Assembly: GCA_963769585.1 (NCBI GenBank)
Contig: CAVYMJ010000006.1
Location: forward strand, 310,001-374,000
Direction of reading: 5' to 3'
From: SSC3 sp963769585
GTDB taxonomy: Bacteria > Actinomycetota > Actinomycetes > Propionibacteriales > Nocardioidaceae
Length of the DNA: 64,000 bases
Position 1 is the first letter of the stretch; every line of letters starts with the position of its first letter. Shown piece after piece: positions 8,543 through 15,841 of this stretch. Made by a program: the position numbers and the translations under genes. The notes under the pieces are model-generated. The model was not told the DNA's origin. It searched no databases and saw only the letters and a program-made list of their open reading frames with translations.

Positions 8543-10092
8543 ACGGTGGTGGCCTCGGCCTCGACCGTGTCGCTGACCGCGTCCGTGAGTGCCTCAGCCG
8601 GCTTGGTCCGGGTGGCCAGCGGGATCTCCTTGAGCAGGGCACCGATCACCAGGGCCACGACCACCAGCGGGACGGCGGACAGGAACACGTCGTGCAAGGA
8701 GTCGCTGAACGCGCCGGTCACCAGGCCGTGCAGGGGTTCGGGGAGGTCTTTGATCTTCTCGACGTTGTTGGTCAGGTCGCCGGCGACCGGGACCTGGGCC
8801 TCGCCGAGGTGGTGGGCCAGCCTGCTGGACAGGATCGCTCCGAAGATGGCCGTACCGAAGGCGCCACCCATCTGCCGGAAGAACTGCACCGAGCTCGTGG
8901 CGACACCCATGTTCGAGCGGTCCACGGAGTTCTGTACGACGACGACCATCACCTGCAGAGTCATCCCGAGGCCGATGCCCATCACCAGCATGGCCAGCCC
9001 GGCGTACCAGTAGGGGGTTTCGGTGTCGAGGGTGGAGAGCAGGAGCAGTGCGCCGATGATGACGACCGCACCGAGGGCGGGCAGCCACTTGTAGCGACCG
9101 GTGCGAGCCATGAACTGGCCGCTGCTGATCGAGGCGCTGAACAGGCCGACCACCAGCGGCAGCATGGCCAGGCCGGACTTGGTCGGGCTCATCCCGTCGA
9201 CGACCTGGAGGTAGATCGGCAGGAAGACCATCGCGCCGAACATCGCCATGCCGACGAGGAAGCCGAAGCTCGTCGAGACCCGGAAGATCGGGTTCCGGAA
9301 CAGGCTCATCGGCAGGATCGGCTCCTTGGCGCGCAGCTCGACCAGGACGAACGCGACCGCAAGGGCAAGGCCCAGGACCAAGAGGCGCAGGGCATCCCAC
9401 GAACCCCAGCCGTAGGCGCTGCCGGCCCAAGCCGTGTAGAGCAGGATGCTGCTCACCGAGGCGACCAGGACTGCGGCTCCGAGGTAGTCGATCGAGTGGT
9501 CGCGGCGGACATGCTTGAGCTTGAGCGCCGAGCTGGTCACCACGAGGGCGACGATCCCGATCGGCACGTTGATGAAGAAGATCCACTCCCAGCCCGGGCC
9601 ATCGGCGAACCAGCCACCCAGGACGGGGCCGAGCACGCTCGCCGTACCGAAGACCGCGGCGATGTAGCCCTGGTAGCGGGCTCGCTCGCGCGGGGGCACG
9701 ATGTCGCCGATGGTCGCCATTGCAAGCGCCATCAGCCCACCGCCACCGAGGCCCTGGATCGCCCGGAACGCGATCAGCTCCTCCATGTTCCGCGAGAAGC
9801 CGGCGAGCAGGGAGCCGACCAGGAATACCAGGATCGCGAGCTGGAACAACGGGCGGCGCCCGTACAGGTCGGAGATCTTTCCCCACAGGGGCGTGCTCGA
9901 GGTGGCTGTCAGCAGGTACGCCGTGACGACCCAGGAGAGCTTGTCGAGGCCTCCGAGCTCGGAGGTGATGCGGGGGAGCGCCGTACCGACGATGCTCTGG
10001 TCGAGCGCCGAGAGGAACATGCCGGTCAGGAGACCGCCGAGCACCACCAGGATCTGCCGGTGGGAGAGATACCCGTCGTGATCGGGGGTCAC
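8539..10092 (-). CDS. MFS drug exporter, DHA2 (EmrB/QacA) family
   Basis: A 517-residue proton-coupled exporter, probably with 14 membrane segments. Motif C-like and DHA2 marks are present: ALDQSIVGTALPRI near residue 30, LWGKISDLYGRRP (motif A) near 70, and GWFADGPGWEWIFFINVPIG near 160. It starts at GTG 10092, overlapping the stop of the upstream marR gene, so the regulator and the pump form one operon. The drug or metabolite exported cannot be read from the sequence. Confidence 0.92.
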   Translation of the reverse strand: MTPDHDGYLSHRQILVVLGGLLTGMFLSALDQSIVGTALPRITSELGGLDKLSWVVTAYLLTATSSTPLWGKISDLYGRRPLFQLAILVFLVGSLLAGFSRNMEELIAFRAIQGLGGGGLMALAMATIGDIVPPRERARYQGYIAAVFGTASVLGPVLGGWFADGPGWEWIFFINVPIGIVALVVTSSALKLKHVRRDHSIDYLGAAVLVASVSSILLYTAWAGSAYGWGSWDALRLLVLGLALAVAFVLVELRAKEPILPMSLFRNPIFRVSTSFGFLVGMAMFGAMVFLPIYLQVVDGMSPTKSGLAMLPLVVGLFSASISSGQFMARTGRYKWLPALGAVVIIGALLLLSTLDTETPYWYAGLAMLVMGIGLGMTLQVMVVVVQNSVDRSNMGVATSSVQFFRQMGGAFGTAIFGAILSSRLAHHLGEAQVPVAGDLTNNVEKIKDLPEPLHGLVTGAFSDSLHDVFLSAVPLVVVALVIGALLKEIPLATRTKPAEALTDAVSDTVEAEATTV

Positions 10093-10529
10093 GCGGTGCT
10101 CATTTCGAGGTTGAGGCGGTCGAGGGAGGTGCGCAGCGACTCGCGGTCGTCGTCGCTCCAGTCGCGGATGGCGGCAGCGATCAGCTGCTTGCGTCGGTTG
10201 ACGTGGGCGCGAAGCGCGTCACGACCCTGCTCGGTCACCGCGATCCGGCTGGCCCGGCCGTCGGCGGGGTCGCTGGTGCGTCCCAGGTAGCCGTGGTCCT
10301 CCAGCTGCTTCACATGGCGGCTGACCGTGCTCGCGTCCAGCTCGAGCGCGGTGGCCAGCTCGGAGAGGCGCTGGGCGCCGCAGCTGCCCAGCACCCTGAG
10401 GATCGGTACGACGGAGACGTCGAGCGTGTCCTCGGGCAGGCGCATCCGCATCCGGCGCCCGAGTGTCATGAGGGTGGCCATGACGGCGTCCTCGGCCGTG
10501 GCCGGGGACTCGTGGCGCGAAGATTGCAT
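10089..10529 (-). CDS. MarR family transcriptional regulator
   Basis: A 146-residue winged-helix regulator. The recognition region is QRLSELATALELDASTVSRHVKQLEDHGYLGR and the wing follows as DPADGRASRIAVTEQG. ATG 10529 is preferred over the upstream start at 10565 because that one lies inside the palindromic promoter region. It is coupled to the downstream MFS exporter by a GTGA overlap and probably represses its own operon through the palindrome at 10549-10565. Confidence 0.9.
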   Translation of the reverse strand: MQSSRHESPATAEDAVMATLMTLGRRMRMRLPEDTLDVSVVPILRVLGSCGAQRLSELATALELDASTVSRHVKQLEDHGYLGRTSDPADGRASRIAVTEQGRDALRAHVNRRKQLIAAAIRDWSDDDRESLRTSLDRLNLEMSTA

Positions 10530-10565
10530 GTGGCAAGTATGTTGGTTATTGCGTGTAGCACGCAA
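10525..10565 (-). promoter_or_regulatory. Candidate MarR operator and promoter
   Basis: TTGCGTGTAGCACGCAA (10549-10565) is a perfect inverted repeat with 7-base arms and a 3-base centre. A shorter related repeat, TTGC-N5-GCAA, covers 10525-10537 and overlaps the marR start codon. Read on the minus strand, TTGCGT and CATACT, 18 bases apart, could be -35 and -10 boxes, so the palindrome would cover the -35. Confidence 0.6.
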
Positions 10566-10602
10566 GTTGTTGCCCGGTGATCTACACCACCCCGCCGGGC
10601 CC

Positions 10603-10608
10603 TAGGGT
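10603..10608 (+). promoter_or_regulatory. -10 box of leaderless ilvA promoter
   Basis: TAGGGT lies 6 bases before GTG 10615; no Shine-Dalgarno-like sequence is present. Confidence 0.55.
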
Positions 10609-10614
10609 GGGGCC

Positions 10615-11820
10615 GTGACAACGACGTCATTGGCTGACATCAGGGCCGCCCGCGAGCTGCTGCGCGGCGTGGCCATCAACACCCCTATGGAAGAGTCCCG
10701 CTGGCTCTCCGCGATCGCTGGCGGCCCTGTGCTGCTCAAGGCGGAGAACCTCCAGCGAGCGGGGTCGTTCAAGATCCGCGGCGCATACGTGCGGATGGCC
10801 CGGCTGTCGGCGCAGGAGCGGGCGGCCGGTGTGGTCGCCGCGAGCGCCGGCAACCATGCGCAGGGAGTGGCGTTGGCCGCCCAGCTGCTCGGGATCAAGG
10901 CCGTGGTCTACATGCCGACGGGGGCGCCGATCCCCAAGGAGAAGGCCACCCGCGGGTACGGCGCCGAGGTGCGGTTCGCGGGCCACACCGTCGACGAGGC
11001 ACTCGAGCACGCACGGACGTACGCCGAGGAGACCGGTGCCGTGCTGGTCCACCCGTTCGACCACCCTGACATCGTGGCCGGGCAGGGAACCTGCGGCTTG
11101 GAGATCCTCGAGCAGTGCCCCGAGGTCAGAACCATCCTGATCGCGTGCGGTGGTGGCGGGCTGACCGCAGGGGTGGCCGCGGCGGTGAAGGCGCAGCGTG
11201 ACGATGTGCGCGTGATCGCCGTACAGGCCGAGGGTGCTGCCGCCTACCCAGGCTCGCTGGCGGCCGGGCACCCGGTCGCACTGTCGTCCATGTCCACGAT
11301 GGCCGACGGCATCGCGGTGGCCAGGCCCGGCGACATCCCGTTCGCGACGATCTCCACGCTGGTCGACGACTTCGTCACGGTGTCGGAGGAGTCGCTGTCC
11401 CGGGCGTTGCTGATGCTGCTCGAGCGAGCCAAGCTCGTCGTCGAGCCCGCCGGCGCCGCAGCGGTCGCTGCGCTGCTCGACCATCCCGGGCGGTTCGAGA
11501 CGCCGGCCGTGGCGGTCCTCTCCGGCGGCAACATCGACCCGCTGCTGATGATGAACGTGATCCGGCACGGGCTTGCGGCCGCTGGTCGCTACCTCGTCGT
11601 ACGGGTGCGCATCCCGGACCGGCCCGGCGGCCTGGCCCGGCTGCTCAACGAGCTGGCCGAGGCCGAGGCGAACGTGCTCGACGTCGTACACGAGCGCACC
11701 TCCGCCCAGCTCCACCTCAACGAGGTCGCCGTCGCCCTGCAGCTCGAGACGAGGGGTCCCGCGCACGCCGAGCGGGTCGTGGCCCGCCTCCGGGAGAGCG
11801 GCTACCACGTCTCCGAGTGA
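10615..11820 (+). CDS. ilvA: Threonine dehydratase (threonine ammonia-lyase)
   Basis: A 401-residue fold-type II PLP enzyme that converts threonine to 2-oxobutanoate and ammonia, feeding isoleucine synthesis or threonine breakdown. The PLP lysine is in SFKIRGAY (near residue 47), the substrate loop is ASAGNHAQGV, and the phosphate-binding glycine loop is CGGGGLTAG. The last 75 residues form an ACT-like domain (YLVVRVRIPDRPGGLARLL), which usually binds an amino-acid effector. Length and the single ACT domain resemble the shorter IlvA/TdcB forms. A strong hairpin follows the stop. Confidence 0.9.
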   Translation: MTTTSLADIRAARELLRGVAINTPMEESRWLSAIAGGPVLLKAENLQRAGSFKIRGAYVRMARLSAQERAAGVVAASAGNHAQGVALAAQLLGIKAVVYMPTGAPIPKEKATRGYGAEVRFAGHTVDEALEHARTYAEETGAVLVHPFDHPDIVAGQGTCGLEILEQCPEVRTILIACGGGGLTAGVAAAVKAQRDDVRVIAVQAEGAAAYPGSLAAGHPVALSSMSTMADGIAVARPGDIPFATISTLVDDFVTVSEESLSRALLMLLERAKLVVEPAGAAAVAALLDHPGRFETPAVAVLSGGNIDPLLMMNVIRHGLAAAGRYLVVRVRIPDRPGGLARLLNELAEAEANVLDVVHERTSAQLHLNEVAVALQLETRGPAHAERVVARLRESGYHVSE

Positions 11821-11828
11821 GCCGTGGG

Positions 11829-11860
11829 GGATGAATCCCACGGGACCGTGGGATTCATCC
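11829..11860 (+). terminator. Hairpin downstream of ilvA
   Basis: GGATGAATCCCACG (11829-11842) pairs perfectly with 11847-11860 across a 4-base loop. No U-tract follows, so it is either a Rho-independent terminator of the U-poor actinobacterial type or an mRNA-stabilising hairpin. Confidence 0.65.
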
Positions 11861-11987
11861 GCTTCCCCAGCGTCGCGACATTGGGTAAGCGGATGACACG
11901 CGGGGGAAGTGTGATGAGTACCGCGCGTGTCGACATCTGAGTACCTGTACGGATTCGGCGTACGGCGGATGCCCGGAGACTCGTGGA

Positions 11988-12272
11988 ATGAGCAATCGAA
12001 TCGAGCCCACCAACACCACGGCCTTCTTCGCCCAGGCCGGCATCGCCTTCGCTCTGGCGCTCTTCGCGCTGGTCGCGGGAATCTACTTCCTCCCCGTCGA
12101 CGGTTGGATGCGGGCGTTCCTGGCAGTCAGCGCGCTCTTCGTCGTGTCGTCGTCGTTCACGCTGGCCAAGGTGGTCCGCGACCAGCAGGAGCTCAGCGCC
12201 GTCACGGCCAGGCTGGATCAGGCCCGGGTCGACAAGCTGCTGGCCGAGCACGACCCGTTCCAGGCCGTCTGA
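11988..12272 (+). CDS. YiaA/YiaB-type two-helix membrane protein
   Basis: A 94-residue protein with two hydrophobic helices: about residues 12-36 (FFAQAGIAFALALFALVAGIYFL) and 41-60, the second followed by a charged tail (VVRDQQELSAVTARLDQARVDK). The N-terminal NTTAFFAQAGIAF pattern fits the YiaA/YiaB two-helix family, whose function is unknown. It lies between two hairpins and looks monocistronic. ATG 11988 gives the family N-terminus. Confidence 0.75.
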   Translation: MSNRIEPTNTTAFFAQAGIAFALALFALVAGIYFLPVDGWMRAFLAVSALFVVSSSFTLAKVVRDQQELSAVTARLDQARVDKLLAEHDPFQAV

Positions 12273-12283
12273 GCAGGAGCGAC

Positions 12284-12318
12284 AGCACCCGACCGGCCGC
12301 TGCGGCCGATCGGGTGCT
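12284..12318 (+). terminator. Hairpin terminator after the YiaA-type gene
   Basis: AGCACCCGA-C-CGGCCG pairs with CGGCCG-A-TCGGGTGCT across CTG, with one mismatch. It lies between the ends of the convergent YiaA-type gene and greA and may serve both. Confidence 0.65.
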
Positions 12319-12335
12319 CAAACTCAGGGACAAGC

Positions 12336-12833
12336 TCAGAGGTACGGCGTCGCCTCGACGATCGTGACCTTGTTGGTCTTGCCGTTCGGAGCCTTGTACT
12401 CCACGACCTCGCCCTTCTTCGCCCCGGCCAGCGCGCTGCCCAGCGGCGACTGGGGAGAGAAGACCTCGAGCTCGTCCGGGTAGGCGTTGTCCACGGTCCG
12501 TACCGCCATCAGGAACGGTCCCTCGTTCTCGGTGAAGGCCGGCTCAGTGGTCACGACCTTGCCCGGACCGACGATCCCGTCGTCGGTAGGGACCGAGGTG
12601 TCGGCGACGCGGAGCAGCTCATCGAGCTGGCGGATGCGGGCCTCGAGCTTGCCCTGCTCCTCCTTGGCGGCGTGGTAGCCGCCGTTCTCCTTGAGGTCAC
12701 CCTCGTCGCGAGCGGCGGCGATGCGCTCGACGACAGCCGTGCGCTGCGGTCCCGAAAGTTCGTCCATCTCGGCCTTGAGTACCTCGAAGGCCTGAGGCGA
12801 CATCCAGATCGCTTCCTCGTTGGACTGGATCAC
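12336..12833 (-). CDS. greA: Transcription elongation factor GreA
   Basis: A 165-residue factor that reaches into the RNA polymerase secondary channel and stimulates transcript cleavage in backtracked complexes. The coiled-coil tip acidic motif appears as RDEGDLKENGGYHAAKEEQ near residue 45, and the C-terminal FKBP-like domain ends with SPQSPLGSALAGAKKGEVVEYKAPNG. It starts at GTG 12833 with AGGAG 10 bases upstream. A terminator separates it from the upstream DUF4307 gene, so it has its own promoter. Confidence 0.95.
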   Translation of the reverse strand: MIQSNEEAIWMSPQAFEVLKAEMDELSGPQRTAVVERIAAARDEGDLKENGGYHAAKEEQGKLEARIRQLDELLRVADTSVPTDDGIVGPGKVVTTEPAFTENEGPFLMAVRTVDNAYPDELEVFSPQSPLGSALAGAKKGEVVEYKAPNGKTNKVTIVEATPYL

Positions 12834-12860
12834 AGTGGGTGCACTCCTGCTGGTCGGGTC

Positions 12861-12887
12861 AAAAAAAGTAAGCCCGGCTACCCGGGC
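12861..12887 (-). terminator. Rho-independent terminator after the DUF4307 gene
   Basis: On the minus strand, GCCCGG-GTAG-CCGGGC is followed by TTACTTTTTTT. The 6-bp stem plus U-run is a classic intrinsic terminator, which is uncommon in such G+C-rich DNA. It separates DUF4307 from greA. Confidence 0.8.
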
Positions 12888-12922
12888 AAGTAGTCAAGTC
12901 TACTGCGACGGGTAGTTGGCGG

Positions 12923-13324
12923 CTACTTTCGCGTGTTCTGACCCGGTGCGATGCACCCCAGAAGCTCCACCGTCGTGGCCCGCCGGACGGTACGGATCGT
13001 CACGGCGAGCAGCGCCGTCGTGGGGCCCGAGCCGACCGATTCAGTGAGCTCGCCGACGATCTCGTGGTCCTGCGCGATGGCTCGCAGGAAACAGGTCGCG
13101 CGTACGTCGGGGGAGCTTCGTACGACGGTGAGCTCCGCGGTGGCAGTGTGCTCGTCGACGATCTCGAAGCCTCGGGCTTGCGACTGCACCTTCGGCGTGC
13201 TCTGGTAGATCGCGGCCCAGGCGAGCCACGTCAGCGACGCCGCTGCGAGCACCGCGACCAGGACGACGAGCGCGCGAGTGCGAGCCGGGCCGCGCGCGCC
13301 GTACCGGTTCGCCAGGTCAGTCAT
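12923..13324 (-). CDS. DUF4307 membrane-anchored protein
   Basis: A 133-residue protein with one N-terminal membrane helix (about residues 18-40) and a soluble C-terminal domain containing KVQSQARGFEIVDEHTATAELTVVRSSPDVRATCFLRA. This matches the DUF4307 family of actinobacteria, which commonly sits beside mca and greA; its function is unknown. ATG 13324 is preceded by TAAGGT at 7 bases, so the mRNA is probably leaderless. It is divergent from mca with only 24 bases between the start codons. Confidence 0.82.
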   Translation of the reverse strand: MTDLANRYGARGPARTRALVVLVAVLAAASLTWLAWAAIYQSTPKVQSQARGFEIVDEHTATAELTVVRSSPDVRATCFLRAIAQDHEIVGELTESVGSGPTTALLAVTIRTVRRATTVELLGCIAPGQNTRK

Positions 13325-13331
13325 GACCTCA

Positions 13332-13337
13332 ACCTTA
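13332..13337 (-). promoter_or_regulatory. -10 box of leaderless DUF4307 promoter
   Basis: TAAGGT on the minus strand lies 7 bases before ATG 13324. Its first two bases (TA, 13336-13337) are also the first two bases of the mca -10 box on the other strand. Confidence 0.6.
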
Positions 13338-13341
13338 GGAT
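13336..13341 (+). promoter_or_regulatory. -10 box of leaderless mca promoter
   Basis: TAGGAT lies 7 bases before ATG 13349. It overlaps the divergent DUF4307 -10 box by two bases. Confidence 0.6.
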
Positions 13342-13348
13342 GGCCCTC

Positions 13349-14227
13349 ATGCTCCGCCTCATGCACGTCCACGCGCACCCCGACGACGAGTCGAGCAAGG
13401 GCGCGGCGAGCACCGCGAAGTACGTCGCCGAAGGCGTCGACGTGCATGTCGTGACCTGCACCGGCGGTGAGCGCGGTTCGGTGCTCAACCCGAAGATGGA
13501 CCGCCCCGACGTCCTGGACAACATCGCCGACATCCGCCGGGCCGAGATGGACCTGGCCCGCGAGATCCTCGGCGTTCGTCAGGACTGGCTGGGCTTCGTC
13601 GACTCCGGCTGGCCCGAGGGCGACCCGAAGCCCCCGCTGCCCGAAGGATGCTTCGCACTGGTCCCGCTCGAGCAGGCAGCCGAGCCGCTGGTGCGCTTGA
13701 TCAGAGACTTCAAGCCGCAGGTGATGACGACGTACGACGAGAACGGCGGTTACCCGCATCCGGACCACATCCAGTGCCACAACGTCGCCGTGGCGGCGTT
13801 CGAGGCAGCCGGGGATCCGAGCCGCTACCCGGACGCGGGGCCGCCTTGGCAGCCCCTCAAGCTCTACTACCACCACTCGTTCCACCGGGAGCGGACGCAG
13901 GCGCTCCACGACGAGATGATCGCGCGCGGTCTCGAGTCGCCGTACACCGAGCGGCTCGCCGAGTGGAAGCCGGACCCGTTGCACGCGGCCAGGATCACGA
14001 CCCGGGTGCCGTGCGCGGACTACTTCCCCATCCGTGACCAGGCTCTGCTGGCGCATGCGACCCAGATCGACCCGGAGGGGCCGTGGTTCGCCAGCCCCCT
14101 CGACGTACACCAGAAGGCGTGGCCCACTGAGGACTACGAGCTGGCGAGGTCCCTGGTGGACTCCGATGTCCCCGAGGACGACCTGTTTGCCGGCGTACGC
14201 GAGGCCCTTGAGACAATGAGGTCATGA
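13349..14227 (+). CDS. mca: Mycothiol S-conjugate amidase
   Basis: A 292-residue zinc amidase of the MshB/Mca (LmbE-like) family. It cleaves mycothiol conjugates of electrophiles and drugs to a mercapturate and GlcN-Ins. Zinc ligands are in HAHPDDES (residues 8-15) and PHPDHIQCHNVA (near 143). MshB is the related deacetylase; the PHPDHI block, the SWxP-type middle and its place beside DUF4307 and greA favour Mca. Presence of this gene implies a mycothiol-producing actinobacterium. Its stop overlaps the next ATG. Confidence 0.92.
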   Translation: MLRLMHVHAHPDDESSKGAASTAKYVAEGVDVHVVTCTGGERGSVLNPKMDRPDVLDNIADIRRAEMDLAREILGVRQDWLGFVDSGWPEGDPKPPLPEGCFALVPLEQAAEPLVRLIRDFKPQVMTTYDENGGYPHPDHIQCHNVAVAAFEAAGDPSRYPDAGPPWQPLKLYYHHSFHRERTQALHDEMIARGLESPYTERLAEWKPDPLHAARITTRVPCADYFPIRDQALLAHATQIDPEGPWFASPLDVHQKAWPTEDYELARSLVDSDVPEDDLFAGVREALETMRS

Positions 14228-14439
14228 TCACCGCCAGCCTGGTCCCCCTGCTTGACGCCGACGAGGCAGCCGCGAGCGTGCGCCCGGGATGGATCCCGCT
14301 GCTGATCGTGCTGGCTATCGGTGCGTTCATCGTGTTCCTGTTCTTCTCGCTGAAGAAGCAGCTCGGCAGGATCGACATCCCCGAAGACCAGCCCGAGGAC
14401 GAGGCCGAGACCGGGAACGGCGCCGCGACTAGGCCTTGA
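14224..14439 (+). CDS. Small membrane protein of unknown function
   Basis: A 71-residue protein with one hydrophobic segment (GWIPLLIVLAIGAFIVFLFFSL, about residues 24-45), then a short basic stretch (KKQLGR) and an acidic tail. The ATG overlaps the mca stop (ATGA), so it is translated with mca; a small membrane protein in this position is common in actinobacteria. No function can be assigned. The 3' end overlaps the convergent methyltransferase gene by 11 bases. Confidence 0.75.
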   Translation: MITASLVPLLDADEAAASVRPGWIPLLIVLAIGAFIVFLFFSLKKQLGRIDIPEDQPEDEAETGNGAATRP

Positions 14440-15022
14440 CGACGTGGACCAGGGCGTCCCAGGCCACGCGGTCCGGCTCGCCCCCGTGGTCGTCGCCCGC
14501 CGGTACGACGCGGCTCACCCGATCCGCGTGCAGCACCTCGAAGTCACCCGATAGGTCGCTCAGTACGTCGGCCGCGGTGTAGAGCACTGCCTCGTCTTGA
14601 GGGCCACCACTGCCTTGGGTGAGGTTGGTGCTGTCGTGGGCCACGACGAAGAGGTGGCCGCCCGGCACGAGCGATCGCCACGCGTTGCCGAGTGCGGTCC
14701 GTCGCTCGTCAGCCGGGAGCTGGAGGTAGGCCAGCAGTGCGAGGTCGAAGCCGCGGCCGTCGTAGGTGAGTGCGTCGCCGACCACCCACTGCACGGATGA
14801 GGAGAGCTTTCTGGCCTTCTCGATCGCGACCGCGGAGAAGTCGACCCCGGTCACGGTCCAGCCCAACGAGGCCAGCCAGATCGCGTTGCGTCCCTCGCCG
14901 CAGGCGAGGTCCACAGCGCGCCCAGGCGGGAGCGACCCCAAGACCGTGACGAACTGGTTGGGCGCGGCGGACCAGACGAGCGGCTGGGCTGCGTACCGCT
15001 CATCCCACGCCGAGGCGTCCAC
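14429..15022 (-). CDS. Class I SAM-dependent methyltransferase
   Basis: A 197-residue Rossmann-fold methyltransferase. Motif I is AVDLACGEGRNAIWLA (near residue 37), followed by GVDFSAVAIEKAR and the motif IV-like region FDLALLAYLQLP. The N-terminal WDERYAAQPLVWSAAPNQFV resembles small TehB/UbiE-like enzymes. The substrate is unknown. It starts with GTG two bases after the thioredoxin stop, so the pair is one transcript. Confidence 0.85.
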   Translation of the reverse strand: MDASAWDERYAAQPLVWSAAPNQFVTVLGSLPPGRAVDLACGEGRNAIWLASLGWTVTGVDFSAVAIEKARKLSSSVQWVVGDALTYDGRGFDLALLAYLQLPADERRTALGNAWRSLVPGGHLFVVAHDSTNLTQGSGGPQDEAVLYTAADVLSDLSGDFEVLHADRVSRVVPAGDDHGGEPDRVAWDALVHVVKA

Positions 15023-15024
15023 TG

Positions 15025-15390
15025 CTACTGCTGCTCCTGCGCCTCAATGGCGGCGCGTACCTCATCCATGTCGAGCCCGCGCACGGCCTCGATCACCTGG
15101 TCGAGCGACTGTGGGGGCAAGGCGCCTGGCTGGGAGAAGACCAGGATCCCCTCCCGGAACACCATCAGCGTCGGGATCGACCTGATGTCGGCGGCCGCGG
15201 CCAGCGCCCGCTCGGCCTCGGTGTCGACCTTCCCGAAGACGATGTCCTCGTTGGCCTCCGAGGCACGCTCGAAGGTGGGCGCGAACGACCGGCAGGGCCC
15301 GCACCAGGAGGCCCAGAAGTCGACGAGCACGATGTCGTGCTCCATTACGGTCTTCTCGAAGTCGGTTGCGGTCAGCTGGGTGGTAGCCAC
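15025..15390 (-). CDS. Thioredoxin
   Basis: A 121-residue thioredoxin with the canonical WCGPC active site in DFWASWCGPCRSFAPTFE (near residue 30), the cis-proline in SIPTLMVF, and the C-terminal helix extended by an alanine- and glutamine-rich tail. It reduces protein disulfides in the cytosol. It is not next to a thioredoxin reductase gene; here it is co-transcribed with a methyltransferase. Confidence 0.9.
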   Translation of the reverse strand: MATTQLTATDFEKTVMEHDIVLVDFWASWCGPCRSFAPTFERASEANEDIVFGKVDTEAERALAAAADIRSIPTLMVFREGILVFSQPGALPPQSLDQVIEAVRGLDMDEVRAAIEAQEQQ

Positions 15391-15508
15391 ACTCGGATCC
15401 TCTCAGTCATGGTCAAGAACGACCTGACCCCGTCGGTCTATTCCAGCGCACGCCCGACCAGTAGTACGGTGCCGTGCGTGGGACGATCGTCCCGAATGAG
15501 GGGGGTTC

Positions 15509-15841
15509 GTGAGTGATCCTGTGCAGACCAACCCAGAGCTCTACAGCGTCGTCTTCGAGAACGACCGGGTGCGCGTCCTCGCGTACGCCGACCAGCCCGG
15601 TGACAAGACCACCACGCACAGCCACCCGGACTCAGTCATGGTCACGTTGTCGTCCTTCCGGCGGCGGCTGACCCACGGCGACCAGTCGGTCGAGGTCGAG
15701 ATGGAGGCGTTCCAGACGCGCTGGCTCGACGCTCAGGAGCACTCGGGCGAGAACATCGGCGACACGGAGTCGCGCACGATCTTCGTGGAACTGAAGGAGC
15801 CTGCGCTGTCCAGCGCAGCTGGCACGCTCGGGCCTCGCTAG
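15509..15841 (+). CDS. Small cupin-like protein
   Basis: A 110-residue protein that fits a single cupin barrel: ENDRVRVLAYADQPGDKTTTHSHPDSVMVTLSSFRRRL carries the HxH motif in the first cupin box and a matching second strand set follows (IFVELKEPA). GTG 15509 has GAGGGGGG just upstream. Metal ligand histidines are fewer than in full cupins. Substrate or role unknown. Confidence 0.7.
   Translation: MSDPVQTNPELYSVVFENDRVRVLAYADQPGDKTTTHSHPDSVMVTLSSFRRRLTHGDQSVEVEMEAFQTRWLDAQEHSGENIGDTESRTIFVELKEPALSSAAGTLGPR

Noticed and set aside
6409..10290. Uninterrupted plus-strand frame of 1293 codons
   Set aside because: It lies antisense to bioB and to the exporter and runs through the AI-2E gene in another frame. 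Its translation is low-complexity and rich in arginine, glycine and aspartate with no domains, as expected from G+C-rich codon shadows.
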